A stretch of 64,000 nt of DNA from Balaenoptera acutorostrata (Eukaryota; Chordata; Mammalia; Artiodactyla; Balaenopteridae). The stretch is taken from contig NC_080082.1 of the NCBI RefSeq assembly GCF_949987535.1, positions 31,470,011 through 31,534,010 of the forward strand. The letters run 5' to 3'. Position numbers and translations under genes: made by a program. This document shows positions 1 through 15,880 of the stretch, one piece after another (the first letter of the stretch is position 1; each line of letters opens with the position of its first letter). Below the pieces are notes generated by a model. It made no database searches. It worked only from the letters and a program-made list of their open reading frames with translations, and was not told where the DNA came from.

Positions 1-1055
1 TGATGTATAATTAATCATAGATTACTTCATTTTGTTTCATTTCATTTACAACATTTATGAGCTTCACTTTGTCAGAATGAAATGCTTGTCCCCTCCGTTC
101 CTTTCCAAAGTGGCATAATTAGTGTTAGCATCTTTTTTAACAGGCTACATAAAGTTTAGTGGCTGGATTAAATCAAGTCATTAACATAATGTGCCACCCA
201 ATTTGCCCCTATCTCTCTTCGTTTCCAGGACATCAAAGTGCCACAGAGCACCAGTGTAATTGGGCCTTGCTGGCCTGTCAGATTCCGTCAGCCTGATGAC
301 TGCTGCTTTTACTAAAAAGCTTCTAGGCATGATAATTACTGGGGGTGGGGAGTCTGAGAAATGTAAAACTTTGGACATTTCTCTATGAATATTTTATTAA
401 TTTGAATAATCAGAAGTTAACAGTATCAATTTGATGTATAATACATTGATTAAAAGCCTTGTTTTAGGTCCTCAAAATAGACATCAAAACCGAAAATTTG
501 CATCTGCCATAGCATTAAAAAAAAAAGAATTATCAATCCTTCTTTCACATTATTCCTAATTTTACCATTTAAGCAATGCAGCTTTCAATTTTTACAACTA
601 AATATATTGCCTTCAACTCACAGATTTCTTAAAGTGTGCCCACAGGTGAGAATGGGAGATCACAGGCTAAAGAGTAATGATCTTTTTTGTGCAATGCACA
701 TTTACATCTTTCTCCGTTCCTACTAATAGCAGTTTTGTAAAAGCTGCCATATTCAATCGGACTAAAATGCAGTTCCACCTGGATGCCAGGTTCTCTTGAA
801 CAACTTGAGCTGGCATTCCCAGGTGATCGCAGTAATGATGTCCAGCAAAATATGTTTTAAAGCTTTGAAAAGCAAAATGCATAAAGCAGCTCACCGCTTT
901 TAGCACTAGTGTATTATACGTTGTTAAATCACTTCAGAATCAAAGATGATATCCTATCAGTGGGTAGAGTAAGCCCCTCCCACTATTTTACATATGGACG
1001 CTTAAGCTAGATAACCAGAAATGCTGGATTACTCTCCTGATATTAATTGCCTTTA
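1..1055. other. RPGRIP1L intron, no recognised repeat
   Basis: AT-rich intronic DNA with no exon-like reading frame. The more balanced stretches near 190-330 and 640-850 stand out from the A/T-rich flanks and could be conserved non-coding sequence, but nothing beyond composition shows this. Confidence 0.4.
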
Positions 1056-1059
1056 AAAC

Positions 1060-1290
1060 TATTTTTTATATTTTGTAACTTAATTATCTCTTACTGATAT
1101 ACCACAGACATCTTTCCATAGCAGTATACTCTATTTCTTTTTTCGCATATGCATGATATTACATTGTATAGCTGTACCATATTTATTTAAATAAGCACCT
1201 TTTGGTGGACCCTTTGGTTTCTATCAGTTTTTGCTAATACAGACATTTCCAGGTTAAGTGTTTTTATACATAACATTTTTACACAAAACA
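1060..1290 (-). mobile_element. Old L1 fragment (L1M-like)
   Basis: The order of words (a CATTGTATAGCTGTACCAT-like stretch, then a diverged dip resembling the GGACATTTAGGTTGTTTCC block, then TTTTTGCTAATACA) matches the reverse complement of the L1 ORF2 C-terminal region that recurs at 2.5, 16.5, 38 and 45 kb. It is highly diverged, so the borders are approximate. Confidence 0.4.
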
Positions 1291-2192
1291 TGTAGAAATT
1301 ACTGTTTCCTCATATCACACTTCTTGTCAAATTTATGAATAAGAAATATCTCACTGATGATTCCATTTAAAAAGAAGCAAACAAAAAGGTATATTTGTTC
1401 ATACATAGTATATTTGTACATACATACATATGTATTTTTTTTCACACACACACACTATTTTATTTTTACAAGAGATAAACTGACACTAAGCATTGTAAAT
1501 GGACGACCACAACAAAAGCAACAATGATTGCATTTACCAAACACGAAACACACTCATACTATGTCATAATATTGACATTCAGTCCAGGAATCCTCCACTG
1601 TAACAGCTCCTTTACTTTGCAGTGAAAATTGATTTGTATATTTTTTGCCTGTGAGTCCTTGTGGAATTTTTTTTTTTTATTCAAACAGAAAGTCACAAAA
1701 ATTATAATGATCCTCATCAGTTCACTCAGTCCCATGTAATTAATTTTTTTTTCATCTTGATCTTTTGTTAGCACTTTTATGAATTCATCAGTTTTCCATT
1801 AGAGTTCTGAAAATGCTTATTCATTCAGTTCAGCAGTATAGTCAGTTACCAGAAACCTGTACTTGTCAGAGTCTTTTCCATGAATTCCTTGAAGATGAAA
1901 CCCTTTTATAGGAACATTTTTGCAAAAGCATCAGAGTACACCCAGAACTGTCTGTAAATGACAAAAGACTTAAAAATGACCACGGTTAAAGATTTGATGA
2001 AAGTTCATAATAATGCAATTGACAAGGAAATTTAGTTATTTCTGAGATACACATTTTAAAGTAATAACTAGAATTATGACTTATAACATTATACCAGAAC
2101 ATACAAGATTTTTAGAAATTTCATGTAATGTCTGAAACATTTATGTTAACATATTTCCATACAAATAACCCAAAGAAAGTTTAGTATTAGTT
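1291..2192. other. RPGRIP1L intron, no recognised repeat
   Basis: AT-rich unique sequence. It holds a short CA run near 1443-1455, a CATA-rich patch near 1400-1435 and short homopolymer tracts. No exon with splice borders was found. Confidence 0.4.
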
Positions 2193-2718
2193 GTTTTTTT
2201 GTTTGTTTGTTTTTTTATACTGCAGGTTCTTATTAGGCATCAATTTTATACACATCAGTGTATACATGTCATTCCCAATCGCCCAATTCAGCACACCACC
2301 ATCCCCACCCCACCGTGGTTTTCCCCCCTTGGCGTCCATACATTTGTTCTCTACATCTGTGTCTCAACTTCTGCCCTGCAAACCAGTTCATCGGTACCAT
2401 TTTTCTAGGTTCCACATACATGCATTAATATACGATATTTGTTTTTCTCTTTCTGACTTACTTCACTCTGTATGACAGTCTCTAGATCCATCCACGTCTC
2501 AACAAATGACACAATTTCATTCCTTTTTATGCCTGAGTAATATTCCATTGTATATATGTACCACAACTTCTTTATCCATTCATCTGTTGATGGGCATTTA
2601 GGTTGCTTCCATGACCTGGCTATTGTAAATAGTGCTGCAATGAACATTGGGGTGCATGTGTCTTTTTGAATTATGGTTTTCTCTGGGTATATGCCCAGTA
2701 GTGGGATTACTGGATCCA
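2193..2718 (-). mobile_element. L1 3' end, 5'-truncated
   Basis: On the minus strand a 104-codon frame (2719-2405) reads as the C-terminus of L1 ORF2, with [34 protein letters not shown] and SEVSQKEK blocks ending at a normal stop. A short 3'UTR and an A-tail follow, seen here as T-rich sequence at 2193-2217. It is intact across this stretch, so it is fairly young. It lacks everything upstream of ORF2's last hundred codons, the usual result of truncated reverse transcription. Confidence 0.85.
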
Positions 2719-2842
2719 TACATATGTATTTTTATATGAGCATACAGATATAACATTTAGGTTTATGTAAGCAAAGAAAATGTCTGGAAGTATATAATCC
2801 AAATACTGTTAGCAATGAGTATCTCTGGGACATGGGTCAGGG

Positions 2843-3063
2843 CAAGGGTCAGCAAACTATGGCCCATGTGCCAAATCCAGCCCTCTACCTATTTTTATAA
2901 ATAAAGTTTTATTGGAGCACAGCACACTCATCATTTACATATTGTCTGTGGCCACTTCACTCTACGAGAGCAGAGTTGAGTACTTGCAACAGAGACCATA
3001 TAGCCTACAATGCGAAAAATATTTGCTCTCTGGCCCTTACAGAAAAAAATTTGCCAATCCCTG
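2843..3063. mobile_element. hAT-type non-autonomous DNA transposon (Charlie-like)
   Basis: The ends are inverted relatives (CAAGGGTCAGCAAAC at the left; the right end reads CAGGGATTGGCAAA on the other strand). The interior has the ATAAAGTTTTATTGG and AGAGTTGAGTA words of a widespread mammalian hAT MITE. The flanking 8-mers do not match, as expected for an old copy. I do not name the subfamily. Confidence 0.65.
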
Positions 3064-3296
3064 AGTTAAAGAATGGGTGGAAACAAGGAACTTTTATATT
3101 TTACTTTCTAGGATTTATATTGTTGGATTGTTTTTAGTGATGAATATAGATTGCTTCTAAAAAGGAAATAATTTGTTAGCTAATTCTGTACTAAAATGTT
3201 AAATAATAACTAAAGGACAGTTTAATATGAATTGTAGAAGCTTTTCTATAAATAGAAAGGGCCAGCAAATACAGGGCGAGTCTTTTCTGGTTTAGA

Positions 3297-3488
3297 GCAG
3301 TGCTTCTCCAAGTGCGGTCCTCAGACCAGCAGCACCAGCATTGCCTGAGAATCTGTGACAGATGCGAATTCCTGGGCCCCACACTAGACCAAATGAATCA
3401 GAAGCTCTGAGACTGGAGCCCAGAAATCTGTGTCTTGTCAAGCCTTTCAGGTCATTCTGGGGTGTGCTAAAATCTGAGAACCACAGCT
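3297..3488 (+). mobile_element. MER5A-like hAT MITE
   Basis: It begins CAGTGCTTCTCCAAG and ends with a GAGAACCACAG-like terminus. Between them lie the MER5A landmarks: AGACCAGCAGCA, GAATCTG, GAATCAGAAGCTCTGAGA and AGCCTTTCAGGT. The length of about 190 bp fits the family. It lies in the first intron of the window. Confidence 0.75.
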
Positions 3489-3494
3489 TTAGGG

Positions 3495-3655
3495 AAAGGC
3501 AGTACTTCTCACCATGGCTGCATGTTAGAACCACCTAGGAAACATTTCTAAATGCCAGGGCCCAGGCTCCACTCAGATCAGTTAGATCAGAATTTTGTTT
3601 AAAACTCCCCCAGTGGTACTAATGTGCAGCCAAAATTGAGAACCACTGTTCTATA
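3495..3655 (+). mobile_element. Second MER5-group hAT fragment
   Basis: It starts GGCAGTACTTCTCACC, contains TTAGAACCACCTAGGAAAC and CCCAGGCTCCACTCAGA, and ends GAGAACCACTGTTC. This is the MER5 terminus again, only a few bases after the previous copy. It is more diverged and partly rearranged. Confidence 0.6.
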
Positions 3656-4659
3656 ACATCTGTTCTCAATGATGGTAAAAGTGGAATAGCATATCAAAAT
3701 AACCTGAAATTGAGGGTCATTTTTTAAATTCTCTCCTTCCTTCACAGTACTGCCATAGTAAGCCACTTTTAATGATGAAAATGTGTCATATCCCTCAGGT
3801 GTATTAGGACAGGAAAAAATATTCCAATCATCGCTTTAGAACATGCGGTAACAAGCTTCTGTAATTTGCTGACCATTACAGATACAGTAATTTACATGGT
3901 ATATAAGGGAGACAGTGTTCTAAAAATAAGTATTCTTAACCCTAGCACGAGTCTGATCTCCATTACTGAAGTTTTCACTATTTATATTATTTGTTCAACA
4001 CAGTATCTTTTAACAGAACATATGAGAAAAGAAAGATTACTGTCACCAGTGGAAACTGGATTAGGTTTGTTTTGTTTGTTAAAAACATTATTATCATTAT
4101 TTGTATGTGTGTGTGTTAATTCCCAGTTTGAGAAGTGAAGTAGGGATCTAAAGTATCACAGAAATAGTAAGCAGTATGTCGGAAATATGTATTAAATTAC
4201 TACTTCTGTATTAATTGTTGTGTTTTAATTTTATAATGGTAGAGTATTCAACATGCAGTGTATGATTTTTGTTGTTTTATGCTGTCATTTTATCAGCTGC
4301 TCAGGTGTCACTTAATAAATAAATAAATACTTAACTATTAAAACTATGAAAATGGAATAATCTCTGTAAAAAAAAAATTATTACTTCAACAGTTGGAGTT
4401 TCTCTTTACTCTTATTTCTCCCAAAGAGCTATTATTTTTTTAAAAATCAAAGACTTTTCAATCAAAACTTGTATGAAGAGTGGATTTGATTCCCAATAAG
4501 TAGAAGCTTTGGAGCCTACTGTGAGGTCTAGGGGACTTTTTTTGAGTCTTTGAGATGACTGTGCCAGCCCCCAGCCTGAAGAAGAGAAGTTGTAAGAATG
4601 GCCATTAATCGTTATGCATCCTACCCTACTTACGTATGGCTCTGTCAGTACCAATGGAG
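3656..4659. other. RPGRIP1L intron, no recognised repeat
   Basis: Unique AT-rich sequence with a short AATA run near 4314-4328. No exon or repeat signature was recognised. Confidence 0.4.
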
Positions 4660-4671
4660 AGTTGGACTTTT

Positions 4672-4978
4672 TTTTTTTTTTAATAAATTTATTTATTTTA
4701 TTTATTTATTTTTGGCTGCATTGGGTCTTCGTTGCTGAGCACGGACTTTCTCTAGTTGCTGTGAGCGGGGGCTACTCTTCCTTGCGGTGCACGGGCTTCT
4801 CATTGCGGTGGCTTCTCTTGTTGCGGAGCACGGGCTCTAGGGTGTGTGAGCTTCAGTAGTTGTGGCGCATGGGCTTAGTTGCTCCGTGGCATGTGGGATC
4901 TTCCCAGACTACGGATTGAACACATGTCCCTTGCATTGGCAGGCGGATTCTTAACCACTGCACCACCAAGGAAGTCCC
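4672..4978 (-). mobile_element. CHR-type tRNA-derived SINE
   Basis: T-rich tail on the left, SINE head (CCACCAAGGAAGTCCC in reverse) on the right. The Pol III B-box-like and A-box-like segments are recognisable near the right end but diverged. Flanking duplications AGTTGGACTTTT (4660-4671) and AGTTTGACTTTT (4979-4990) match 11 of 12. It looks older than the SINEs at 31.9 or 38.8 kb because it has drifted more. Confidence 0.85.
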
Positions 4979-5279
4979 AGTTTGACTTTTTGAACCAACT
5001 ATTTTGAGCTTGTCTTAGAGCTCACTTCAATTAAACTTTTATTCTTAAAGGGCATAGACATAGATCATCACCTTGCATTTCCATTTTATGTCTATTGTTT
5101 TGTTATAAAGTACCAAGTTCTACATACCTTGGCTCCTATAGGTAGGCTTTAATTATATTTATTTACACACACACATACACATATACAAAGTATTTTTATG
5201 CTGATAAAATAATACTCATGTAAACTTATATACCATGTGGGAAGTAACTTGATAATCCTACGAAGTTGACTTTCTCATA

Positions 5280-5772
5280 CCTATCACCCAGCAATGCCAA
5301 GAGAACCACTCGCATACACAAGAAAACATAAAAGGATGTTCAATGCAACATTCTTTGTAATAGCAAAAAATTTTAAACAACTTAATTGTTCATCAATAGA
5401 GAAATAAATAGACTAGAGATTATATAGACAATATAAATGGAATTCTATACAACAGTTAATATTAATGAATTAGATTTTAATTATAACCATGAATAAATCT
5501 CAAAAATATAGTATTGAGTGAAGAAATTGCAGAATGATTAATAGACAATGATACCATTCATATAAAATCTAAAAACAGAAAATAATATGTTGTTTATATA
5601 TATATACATACATAGTAGAAAATATAAAAGCTTGTTTGGGAATGATACACACCAACTTCAGGATAGTGGTTACCTCTGGGGGAAATGAGGAAGAAGGGGA
5701 AAGGAATTGGGAGGGGGCGCTTTTCCCTGTATCCGAAATATTTTATTTCTTCCACAGTAACAGCAAAAAGAT
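5280..5772 (+). mobile_element. Old L1 3' region (L1M-like)
   Basis: It contains diverged ORF2-end words (AACATTCTTTGTAATAGC, TTAATTGTTCATCAATAG, ATGGAATTCTATACAACA) followed by a 3'UTR-like TGATACA...GTGGTTACCTCTGGG. No open frame remains. Confidence 0.65.
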
Positions 5773-6720
5773 TTAAATCAGATACAGCAAAAAGGTAACA
5801 TCTGTTTAAGATGTTGAGTACTTGAATATGCCAAATTATTTTCTTTATAGTTTAAAAAGTTAAAGAAATGCTTATTCACTGTGGAATTAAGAATGAAATA
5901 AAACTCACATGCAATCTCACCATAGTGAGATTTAAATCTAACTGACTGAAGCAAGTTCCAAACCTTTATCAGAGGCTATTCTCAGTTAAGCAATACTGTG
6001 TTTAAGGGCTGTCAAGTTGAATTAGTTTTTAGAAGCCTAACAATCCAACCCCATTGTGGCTGCTGTGATGGTTGAAACCAGAGGAAGAATTCAGCATGAT
6101 CTTCTGAAGTACAACATAAAAAATTTAAGCATGCCAATAAAAGCCCAAGTAAATACTATAGAGAAATATGGCCTAAAATGTGAATTATAACATCAGTCAG
6201 GAAGCAGTAGTGGAATTGAGCCAAAATCATGAGAACTCTTAATGTTTTTTTTCTCTGAGAGTAATACAAGCTGTCATCACATTTCTAGATCATTCAATCA
6301 CATAAAGTATAGTGTCCATCTATACAGACAACTGAAAAGAAGTTGCACACAGTTCTTATTTGAGTGATTTCTGTTACTGCTGTTCACCACAATCAGAAAT
6401 TTTAAATGCTCTTTTTATATGTTGATGCTGACATCTCGCTAACTAGGGAAGCTAAATAGGATAACTGGTGAAGAAGACAAAAACAGTACTGAGAAGTAGC
6501 ATCACACCTAGTAACATGTTCACACGCACAGGAAAGAAACAAAACAAGAAAAGCCCAAAGCCTATACTGGCTGGCTAACCTGTGTATGAGCAGGGTGTAA
6601 TACAGAGGTATGACCAGTTGTATTCCTCTAGTAATCCTCAACAGACATTATTCTGCATCCATCTAAAAGGCTATGCTTCAGTCACTGTCATTTGAAACAG
6701 TATATTGTTACCCCTTCCAA
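5773..6720. other. RPGRIP1L intron, no recognised repeat
   Basis: Unique intronic DNA. No reading frame with splice signals and no repeat landmark was seen. Confidence 0.35.
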
Positions 6721-6721
6721 T

Positions 6722-6920
6722 TCTCCTAATTGAACTTTTTTTCGGTATTTTATTATGAAAATTTTCAAACATACAGAGAAGTTGAGCTAACAACAGTACC
6801 CTACCCCTAGATTCTACAAAATTGATCGGTGCTTGTAATAGTATTATTTAATTAAAATCTAGAATGACAAGATTTCTATACACTTTTCAACAGTTAATAA
6901 TCACCAACTTCCCAAAACGT
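6722..6920 (-). mobile_element. Old L1-like fragment
   Basis: The words AAAATTTTCAAACATACAGA and CCTAGATTCTACAAAATTGA resemble a common L1M 3' segment. It is strongly diverged and the family assignment is tentative. Confidence 0.35.
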
Positions 6921-7019
6921 AGTAGATACAATAAATATTTGTTAAAGGTGAAAACACTAATAATTGCAGCCTCACATATTTCTGGCAATATATAAAAGAT
7001 ATTCTGAATAGATAGAGGA

Positions 7020-7255
7020 CATTCAGCGTCCCTTGACTCTATATCATTAAGTATTTATTGAGAGCCAGATCCTAGAGAGGATGTTAAATAGCAAAAGATG
7101 AATAAGTTATGGTCCTGGCCTCCAGGAACTCACAGTCTACAGAGAGAGGCACATATGTAAACAAATCCATGCCATACAATGTGACTAAAAAGTGCAGTGA
7201 GGGCCCAGAAGAGGAAGCAACTCAGTCTTGGAAATCAGTCACGCTCTCATAAAAG
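7020..7255 (+). repeat. Ancient dispersed repeat, family not assigned
   Basis: It has the pattern AGTATTTATTGAGAGCC, then AAAGATGAATAAG, then a TGGTCCTGGCCTCCAGGAACTCACAGTC-like block (split across the line) and GACTAAAAAGTGCAGTGA. This is a word order widely dispersed in mammalian genomes. A related copy is at 22.98-23.15 kb. Confidence 0.5.
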
Positions 7256-10888
<3,633 letters not shown>

Positions 10889-11023
10889 TGAAAGAAGGAA
10901 GCCAAAGGAACAAGGAAAAAGTGCATTTCTCTAATGTTCACATAAAATCATGAAAGTGTTGTCAGAATAGATTAATAATAGTCAAACCTGTAGCATAAGG
11001 ATTAAGAAATTAAATTTAAGGTA

Positions 11024-11361
11024 CAGTTGACCCTCTGTATCCATGGGTTCCACATCTTCAGATTCAACTAAAATACGTTGGAAAATACTTGGGGAAAAAA
11101 ATCCAGAAAATTCCAAGAAGCAAAACTTACATTTGCCATGCATCGGTAACTATTTGCATAGTATTTACGTTGTATTTACATCTGTTTACATGGTATTAAG
11201 TTTTATAAGTAATCCGAGATGATTTAAAACATACAGGAGGATGTACACAGGTTATATATGCAAATACTACACCATTTTATATAAGGGGCTTGAGCATCCT
11301 CAGATTTTGATATCTGCGGGGGTCCTGTAACCAATCCCCCTCTGATACTGAGGGACAGCTG
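11024..11361. mobile_element. MER2-like Tigger (pogo/Tc1-mariner) MITE
   Basis: A 338-bp element with inverted ends (CAGTTGACCCTCTGTATCC at the left; the right end GATACTGAGGGACAGCTG is its inverted relative). TA duplications flank it at 11022-11023 and 11362-11363. Length and termini fit MER2. It has no coding capacity and sits 170 bp inside the intron after the exon. Confidence 0.8.
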
Positions 11362-11363
11362 TA

Positions 11364-12503
11364 ATGCTGAAGTTAAAAGAAAACGAAAACAGTGGGAAAA
11401 CAATGTTTCTAGATGTTCCTGCTATATCATAGAAAAATGCCACCTGTGTCTACAACTGAATTTAATCGAAAAATATGATATTTCAAGGAGAATAAAAGTA
11501 CTAGTTTTTTTATCATATGATTCTAACAATTTAATGGCCTAATTATTTCTGTGTTTCTGCTCAATGTCATCACATAGATGTTTTTACAATATACATGTAT
11601 ATCTCTCCCAGTGTCTAGATGCTCAGGATTTTAATTGAGTGATATAAGTTCTTACAGTACCTTTTCATTTTTTAGCCCACACATCCCTTTGTAGCAGCAG
11701 GCAGGTTTCCTCTTTTAGGGCTTTACCTATCAGCTAGTTGATATGAAAGTCTGCTAGACCAGTATAGACCCAATAGGCACCCTGTAAATTCTTAGATCAA
11801 CCAACTTTAAGACGTTTTTAAGGACAGTATATATCAGTGTATAATTAGAGGGGAGTAAAAAAATCATATCAGGCTGCCATGACCCTGAGTTAAAAGGGCT
11901 TATTAAGTTCTTCAAAAGCCCTATATTAAAACAAACCAGAAAGATGGAGTGTTGCATTATCTTTAGCAAAACAGGCCATCTCATGCTAGTTGAACACCAA
12001 TATTCTTTTCTCACCAGTTTTATAAATTTCATTTTAATCAACATGTATAATCATGCTATTGTACCACTAGGATTACAAATGCTCATGGTTGGTTTGTTTG
12101 TTTTGCAGTTGGCATTTTTAGAAACATGCTCATTGCTTTAGACAGTAATCATGAATATCCAGAGATCTGGTCTAGTCTTCCTCATATCTACAATTCTTAC
12201 TAGTTACGAGAACTTGGGCAACATGTTTCAATTTCATGATTCCCTGTTTTATCTATTGAATAAGGTGCTAAGAACCCTTCCAGCTCAGATTCTATAATTC
12301 TGTGATAACAGGTGGGTTGAGAAGTCACATGGGAAATAAGTAACGTGGTCAGGACAAGAATCTGATTTCTCCGTCCTATCATTGACTTGATCTAATAGAA
12401 CATTTCCAAAAATATTTTCTCAAGCTTCCTAGAGATCTTTTAACTGCAAAGTAGCAGAAAAGTAAGCCATAATTACAATATTATTAGTAATGAAAAAACT
12501 GTT
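11364..12503. other. RPGRIP1L intron, no recognised repeat
   Basis: Unique sequence with no exon evidence. Open frames here lack splice context and resemble no family I know. Confidence 0.35.
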
Positions 12504-12518
12504 TAGTCAACTAATTTT

Positions 12519-12858
12519 TTTGAAATATTCCTCAATTTTTTTTAAATTATTATTTCTTTTTTTTTTTTTTTTTTTGGCTGCGTCAGGTCTTAGTTGCAGC
12601 ATGTGGGATCTTTCCTTGCAGCGTGCAGGCTTCTCTCTAGTTGTGGCATGCGGGTTTTCCCTCTCTAGTTGTGGCACGTGGGCTCTGTAGTTTGCAGCAT
12701 GCAGGCTCTGTCATTGAGGCGCGCAAGCTCAGTAGTTGTTGAGCGTGGGCTTAGTTGCCCCACGGCATGTGGGACCTTAGTTCCCTGACCAGGGATCGAA
12801 CCCACATCCCCTGCATTGGAAGGCGGATTCTTTACCACTGGACCACCAGGGAAGTCCC
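12519..12858 (-). mobile_element. CHR-type SINE
   Basis: Long T tract, then GGCTGCGTCAGGTCTTAG, ending CACCAGGGAAGTCCC. It is flanked by a perfect 15-bp duplication TAGTCAACTAATTTT at 12504-12518 and 12859-12873. The B box is readable near 12790 on the minus strand. Confidence 0.92.
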
Positions 12859-12873
12859 TAGTCAACTAATTTT

Positions 12874-14805
12874 AACAAAGGTACCACCCAAGAAAAGAGA
12901 CAAGCTCTTCTGGTTTTTGTATTATTCGTTGTAAAGGGCAGCAGTAGACTGTTTGGTTGGACTGACGACAAAATTGTTTTTTAGAAATTGGTTGTACATT
13001 GAGACACTTGGCCATGCAGCAGAACAGAGGTTTCCATTTGCTTAAGGAGCAAAGCAAATCATTCTTTGGATGAAACCTGTGATACATGCTCAAGTATCCT
13101 GAATTTTGTACATTCTCACATGGTGACCTAGGTCTGTTTGGGGCTTTTTGTTGGTTTATTGGTTGGTTGGTTGGCATTGATTTGGTTGTTTTAAATGTTT
13201 TCTTTTTACTGCAAGATACCCTACTATCTAAATGGTATTTTAAGAGTTGCTTATGTTTCTAATGAATTAGTCATTTGATAGCAACAAGGAAACCAGTAAT
13301 CTATTAGAATTTAATTCATTAGAAGTGTTTACTGTACCTTTCTGCAGCTTCTATTCCTACCTATTGAGATTTGACTATATAGAATTTTCAAGGTTAATTG
13401 AAAAGAATTTTAAGGATATTTATCTGGTGGGAAGGGAGAGGAATGTACTTTGTGCTTAGAAGCAAATTAATGCTGTTTTATATCTACTGTATCTGAAAAA
13501 ATGAAGTCCTAGATCATCAGCAAATTTGAGAAATAACATTAACCTTGGAGAAGGTTTATTTTTCACTTAAGTAGGACATACTGAAAGTGTTTATTTTTAA
13601 ATTACTATGTTTGCATCTCCTTCATTGCAGGAGAAGCTCCTTAAATCTTTGGTTAAAAAGTAACTATCTCACTCATCTAATTATTGTAATGATTAACCAT
13701 TCACTTGTTATTTGATATAAAAGGTCAATATAAATGTAGGCTTACATCTTCCAAATCTTATTAAATGTTAATGAAAGTAGTTTTATTTCCAAACTGATGT
13801 TATAATTGAGACAGAAAATTTAAAGGACAGTTAGTACATGCTGTCTCCTATTTGAACACCATACCAGGCGAGAGGTTAACCAAACCTTGCAATGATTTTT
13901 ACCCTGCATTATGACTTGAATCTATTCAAAAGGGATTTGTATACTGAGGCCTAAATTAGGTACATAAAATGAGAGATTTAGACTAGTGATCCCCAGGATT
14001 ATTCATAGCCTAATTCAGTCTCTTTGTTAAGAGGTGTTAATACCAGTTTCACATACACAAAATATATGTCTTCTTAGGGCTCCTAATACTAGAAGAAAAA
14101 AAAAAATCAACGTTGAATTAACTTGCTAGACACTGGTAGCAAGAACAAAACACTTGTATTTTATTGGGCTTGAAAAATTTGCTTGGAGAACGCTGAGAAA
14201 GCAAGAAAATAGTTTGGAAAAGAATAAGATTAATGGTAGGTCTACAGAATGTTGTCTGGGCTGAATAAAGTCTTCTAGGGAGTTGGCAGTGGAAAGAAAA
14301 AAGATTAATGAAATCGTCCAAAGTTTTTATGAGACTTATACAGATCTAGGCCTTTAGTCTCTGAGCATTGAACAGTCTATCTGTTGGAACAATTAAAGTT
14401 TAATGCAGAAGATGAAAAGGATGCAGAACTTTAGATTTTGTTACTAATGGGAGGAAAAACTTGGCAAAGATAAGGACTGGGGGGATGATAACACTTTAAC
14501 ACAAAAGTTATCTTCAAAGTTATCAACCCTCTATATAATTAAACCATCTGCATTTCTTCTGCCAAATGACATTGATAAAGAAAATAAGGATTTCTCCAGC
14601 CTGCAGAAGTGAGGGATGTGTTTTTAATGGTAGACAATTCAAGATCAACTCAAGTATTTGGACTACTGGTTTGTATCTTGTTTGAGACATATGCTTTCAG
14701 TAAATTTATGTCAAAATCTAGCAAGTCCTAAACAAATGTGATTTCTGATGAGAATGAAAGGTAAATAGCTTAACTTTTGGAGAGTTCTGATACATTTCAT
14801 ATTCA
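12874..14805. other. RPGRIP1L intron, no recognised repeat
   Basis: About 1.9 kb of unique intronic DNA. A short TTGG run lies near 13150-13175. No exon was found. Confidence 0.4.
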
Positions 14806-14820
14806 CCAGAATTGTTTTTT

Positions 14821-15143
14821 TTTTAATTTTGCTTTTTTTTTTATAGTAATCTTTTTATTTATTTTTATTTATATTTATTTTTGGCTGTGTTGGGTCTTCG
14901 TTTCTGTGCGAGGGCTTCCTCTAGTTGCGGCAAGCGGGGGCCACTCTTCATCGCAGTGTGCGGGCCTCTTCACTATCGCGGCCTCTCTTGTTGCGGAGCA
15001 CAGGCTCCAGATGCGCAGGCTCAGTAGTTGTGGCTCACGGGCCGAGTCGCTCCGCGGCATGTGGGATCTTCCCAGACCAGGGCTCGAACCCGTATCCCCT
15101 GCATTAGCAGGCAGATTCCCAACCACTGCGCCACCAGGGAAGC
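14821..15143 (-). mobile_element. CHR-type SINE (first of a same-site pair)
   Basis: T-rich tail at 14821-14880, GGCTGTGTTGGGTCTTCG body, head GCGCCACCAGGGAAGCC. The preceding CCAGAATTGTTTTTT (14806-14820) matches CCAGAATTGCTTTTT at 15144, which is the duplicated target. A 132-codon open frame passes through on the + strand; it is SINE sequence, not a gene. Confidence 0.9.
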
Positions 15144-15159
15144 CCAGAATTGCTTTTTT

Positions 15160-15487
15160 TTTTTTTTTTTTTTAAATTGAAGGCAAGCTTTTTTTTTTTT
15201 TTAATTTATTTAATTTATTTATTTATGGCTGTGTTGGTTCCTCGTTTCTGTGTGAGGGCTTTCTCTAGTTGTGGCAAGTGGGGGCCACTCTTCATCGTGG
15301 TGCGTGGGCCTCTCACCACCGTGGCTTCACTTGTTGCGGAGCACAGGCTCCAGACGCGCAGGCTCAGTAACTGTGGCTCACGGGCCCAGCTGCTCTGCGG
15401 CGTGTGGGATCTTCCCAGATCAGGACTCAAACCCGTGTCCCCTGCATTGGCAGGCAGACTCTCAACCACTGCGCCACCAGGGAAACC
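15160..15487 (-). mobile_element. CHR-type SINE (second of a same-site pair)
   Basis: A second SINE of the same orientation follows the first after a T tract and the short unique AAATTGAAGGCAAGC. Its right end meets a third copy of the target word CCAGAATTGCTTTTT at 15488-15502. Its body differs from the first SINE at many positions, so it is not a tandem duplication of it. Confidence 0.9.
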
Positions 15488-15697
15488 CCAGAATTGCTTT
15501 TTAAAGGATGTATTTCAAGTTTTGAAATTATAGATTTGTTTTTTAACCATCTAATTCAGAACACAAATGGATGTCCTTGGGATCATGACCTAATTAGAGG
15601 TAACCAAAGTGTCTCTATCTCCCACGTGTTTAACACACAAAAAATGTTTACTAGTTCCTGATCCTTTTCAAAAATCAGGCAAAGGAGTGTTGGGCCT

Positions 15698-15880
15698 AAA
15701 CGTTGGTTCTCAATGGTATCCTGACCAGCAGCAGCAGCAGCTGGGAAGATATTAGAAATGCAAATTCTCAGGCCCTACCCCAGACCTACTGAATCAGAAA
15801 TTGAAGGTGAGCTCAGTAATCTGCATTTTAACACGTCCTCCAGGGATTCTGATGCGCATTAAAGACTAAGAACCATTAGG
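15698..15880 (+). mobile_element. MER5A-like hAT MITE
   Basis: Contains TTAGAAATGCAAATTCTCAG, CCAGACCTACTGAATCAGAA and GATTCTGATGCGCATTAAAG and ends AAGAACCATTAGG. These are core MER5A landmarks in their usual order. An AGC run near 15728-15741 is a local expansion. Confidence 0.78.

Noticed and set aside
5712..5725. Second CTCF-like site (GGGAGGGGGCGCTTTT)
   Set aside because: The first three core positions do not fit, and it lies at the end of an old L1 tail.
14777..15533. Open frames of 127-132 codons on the + strand and smaller ones on the minus strand
   Set aside because: They lie within two CHR SINEs. Frames with the same peptide style recur in the SINEs at 31.9, 35.2, 38.8, 45.9, 56.2 and 60.6 kb.
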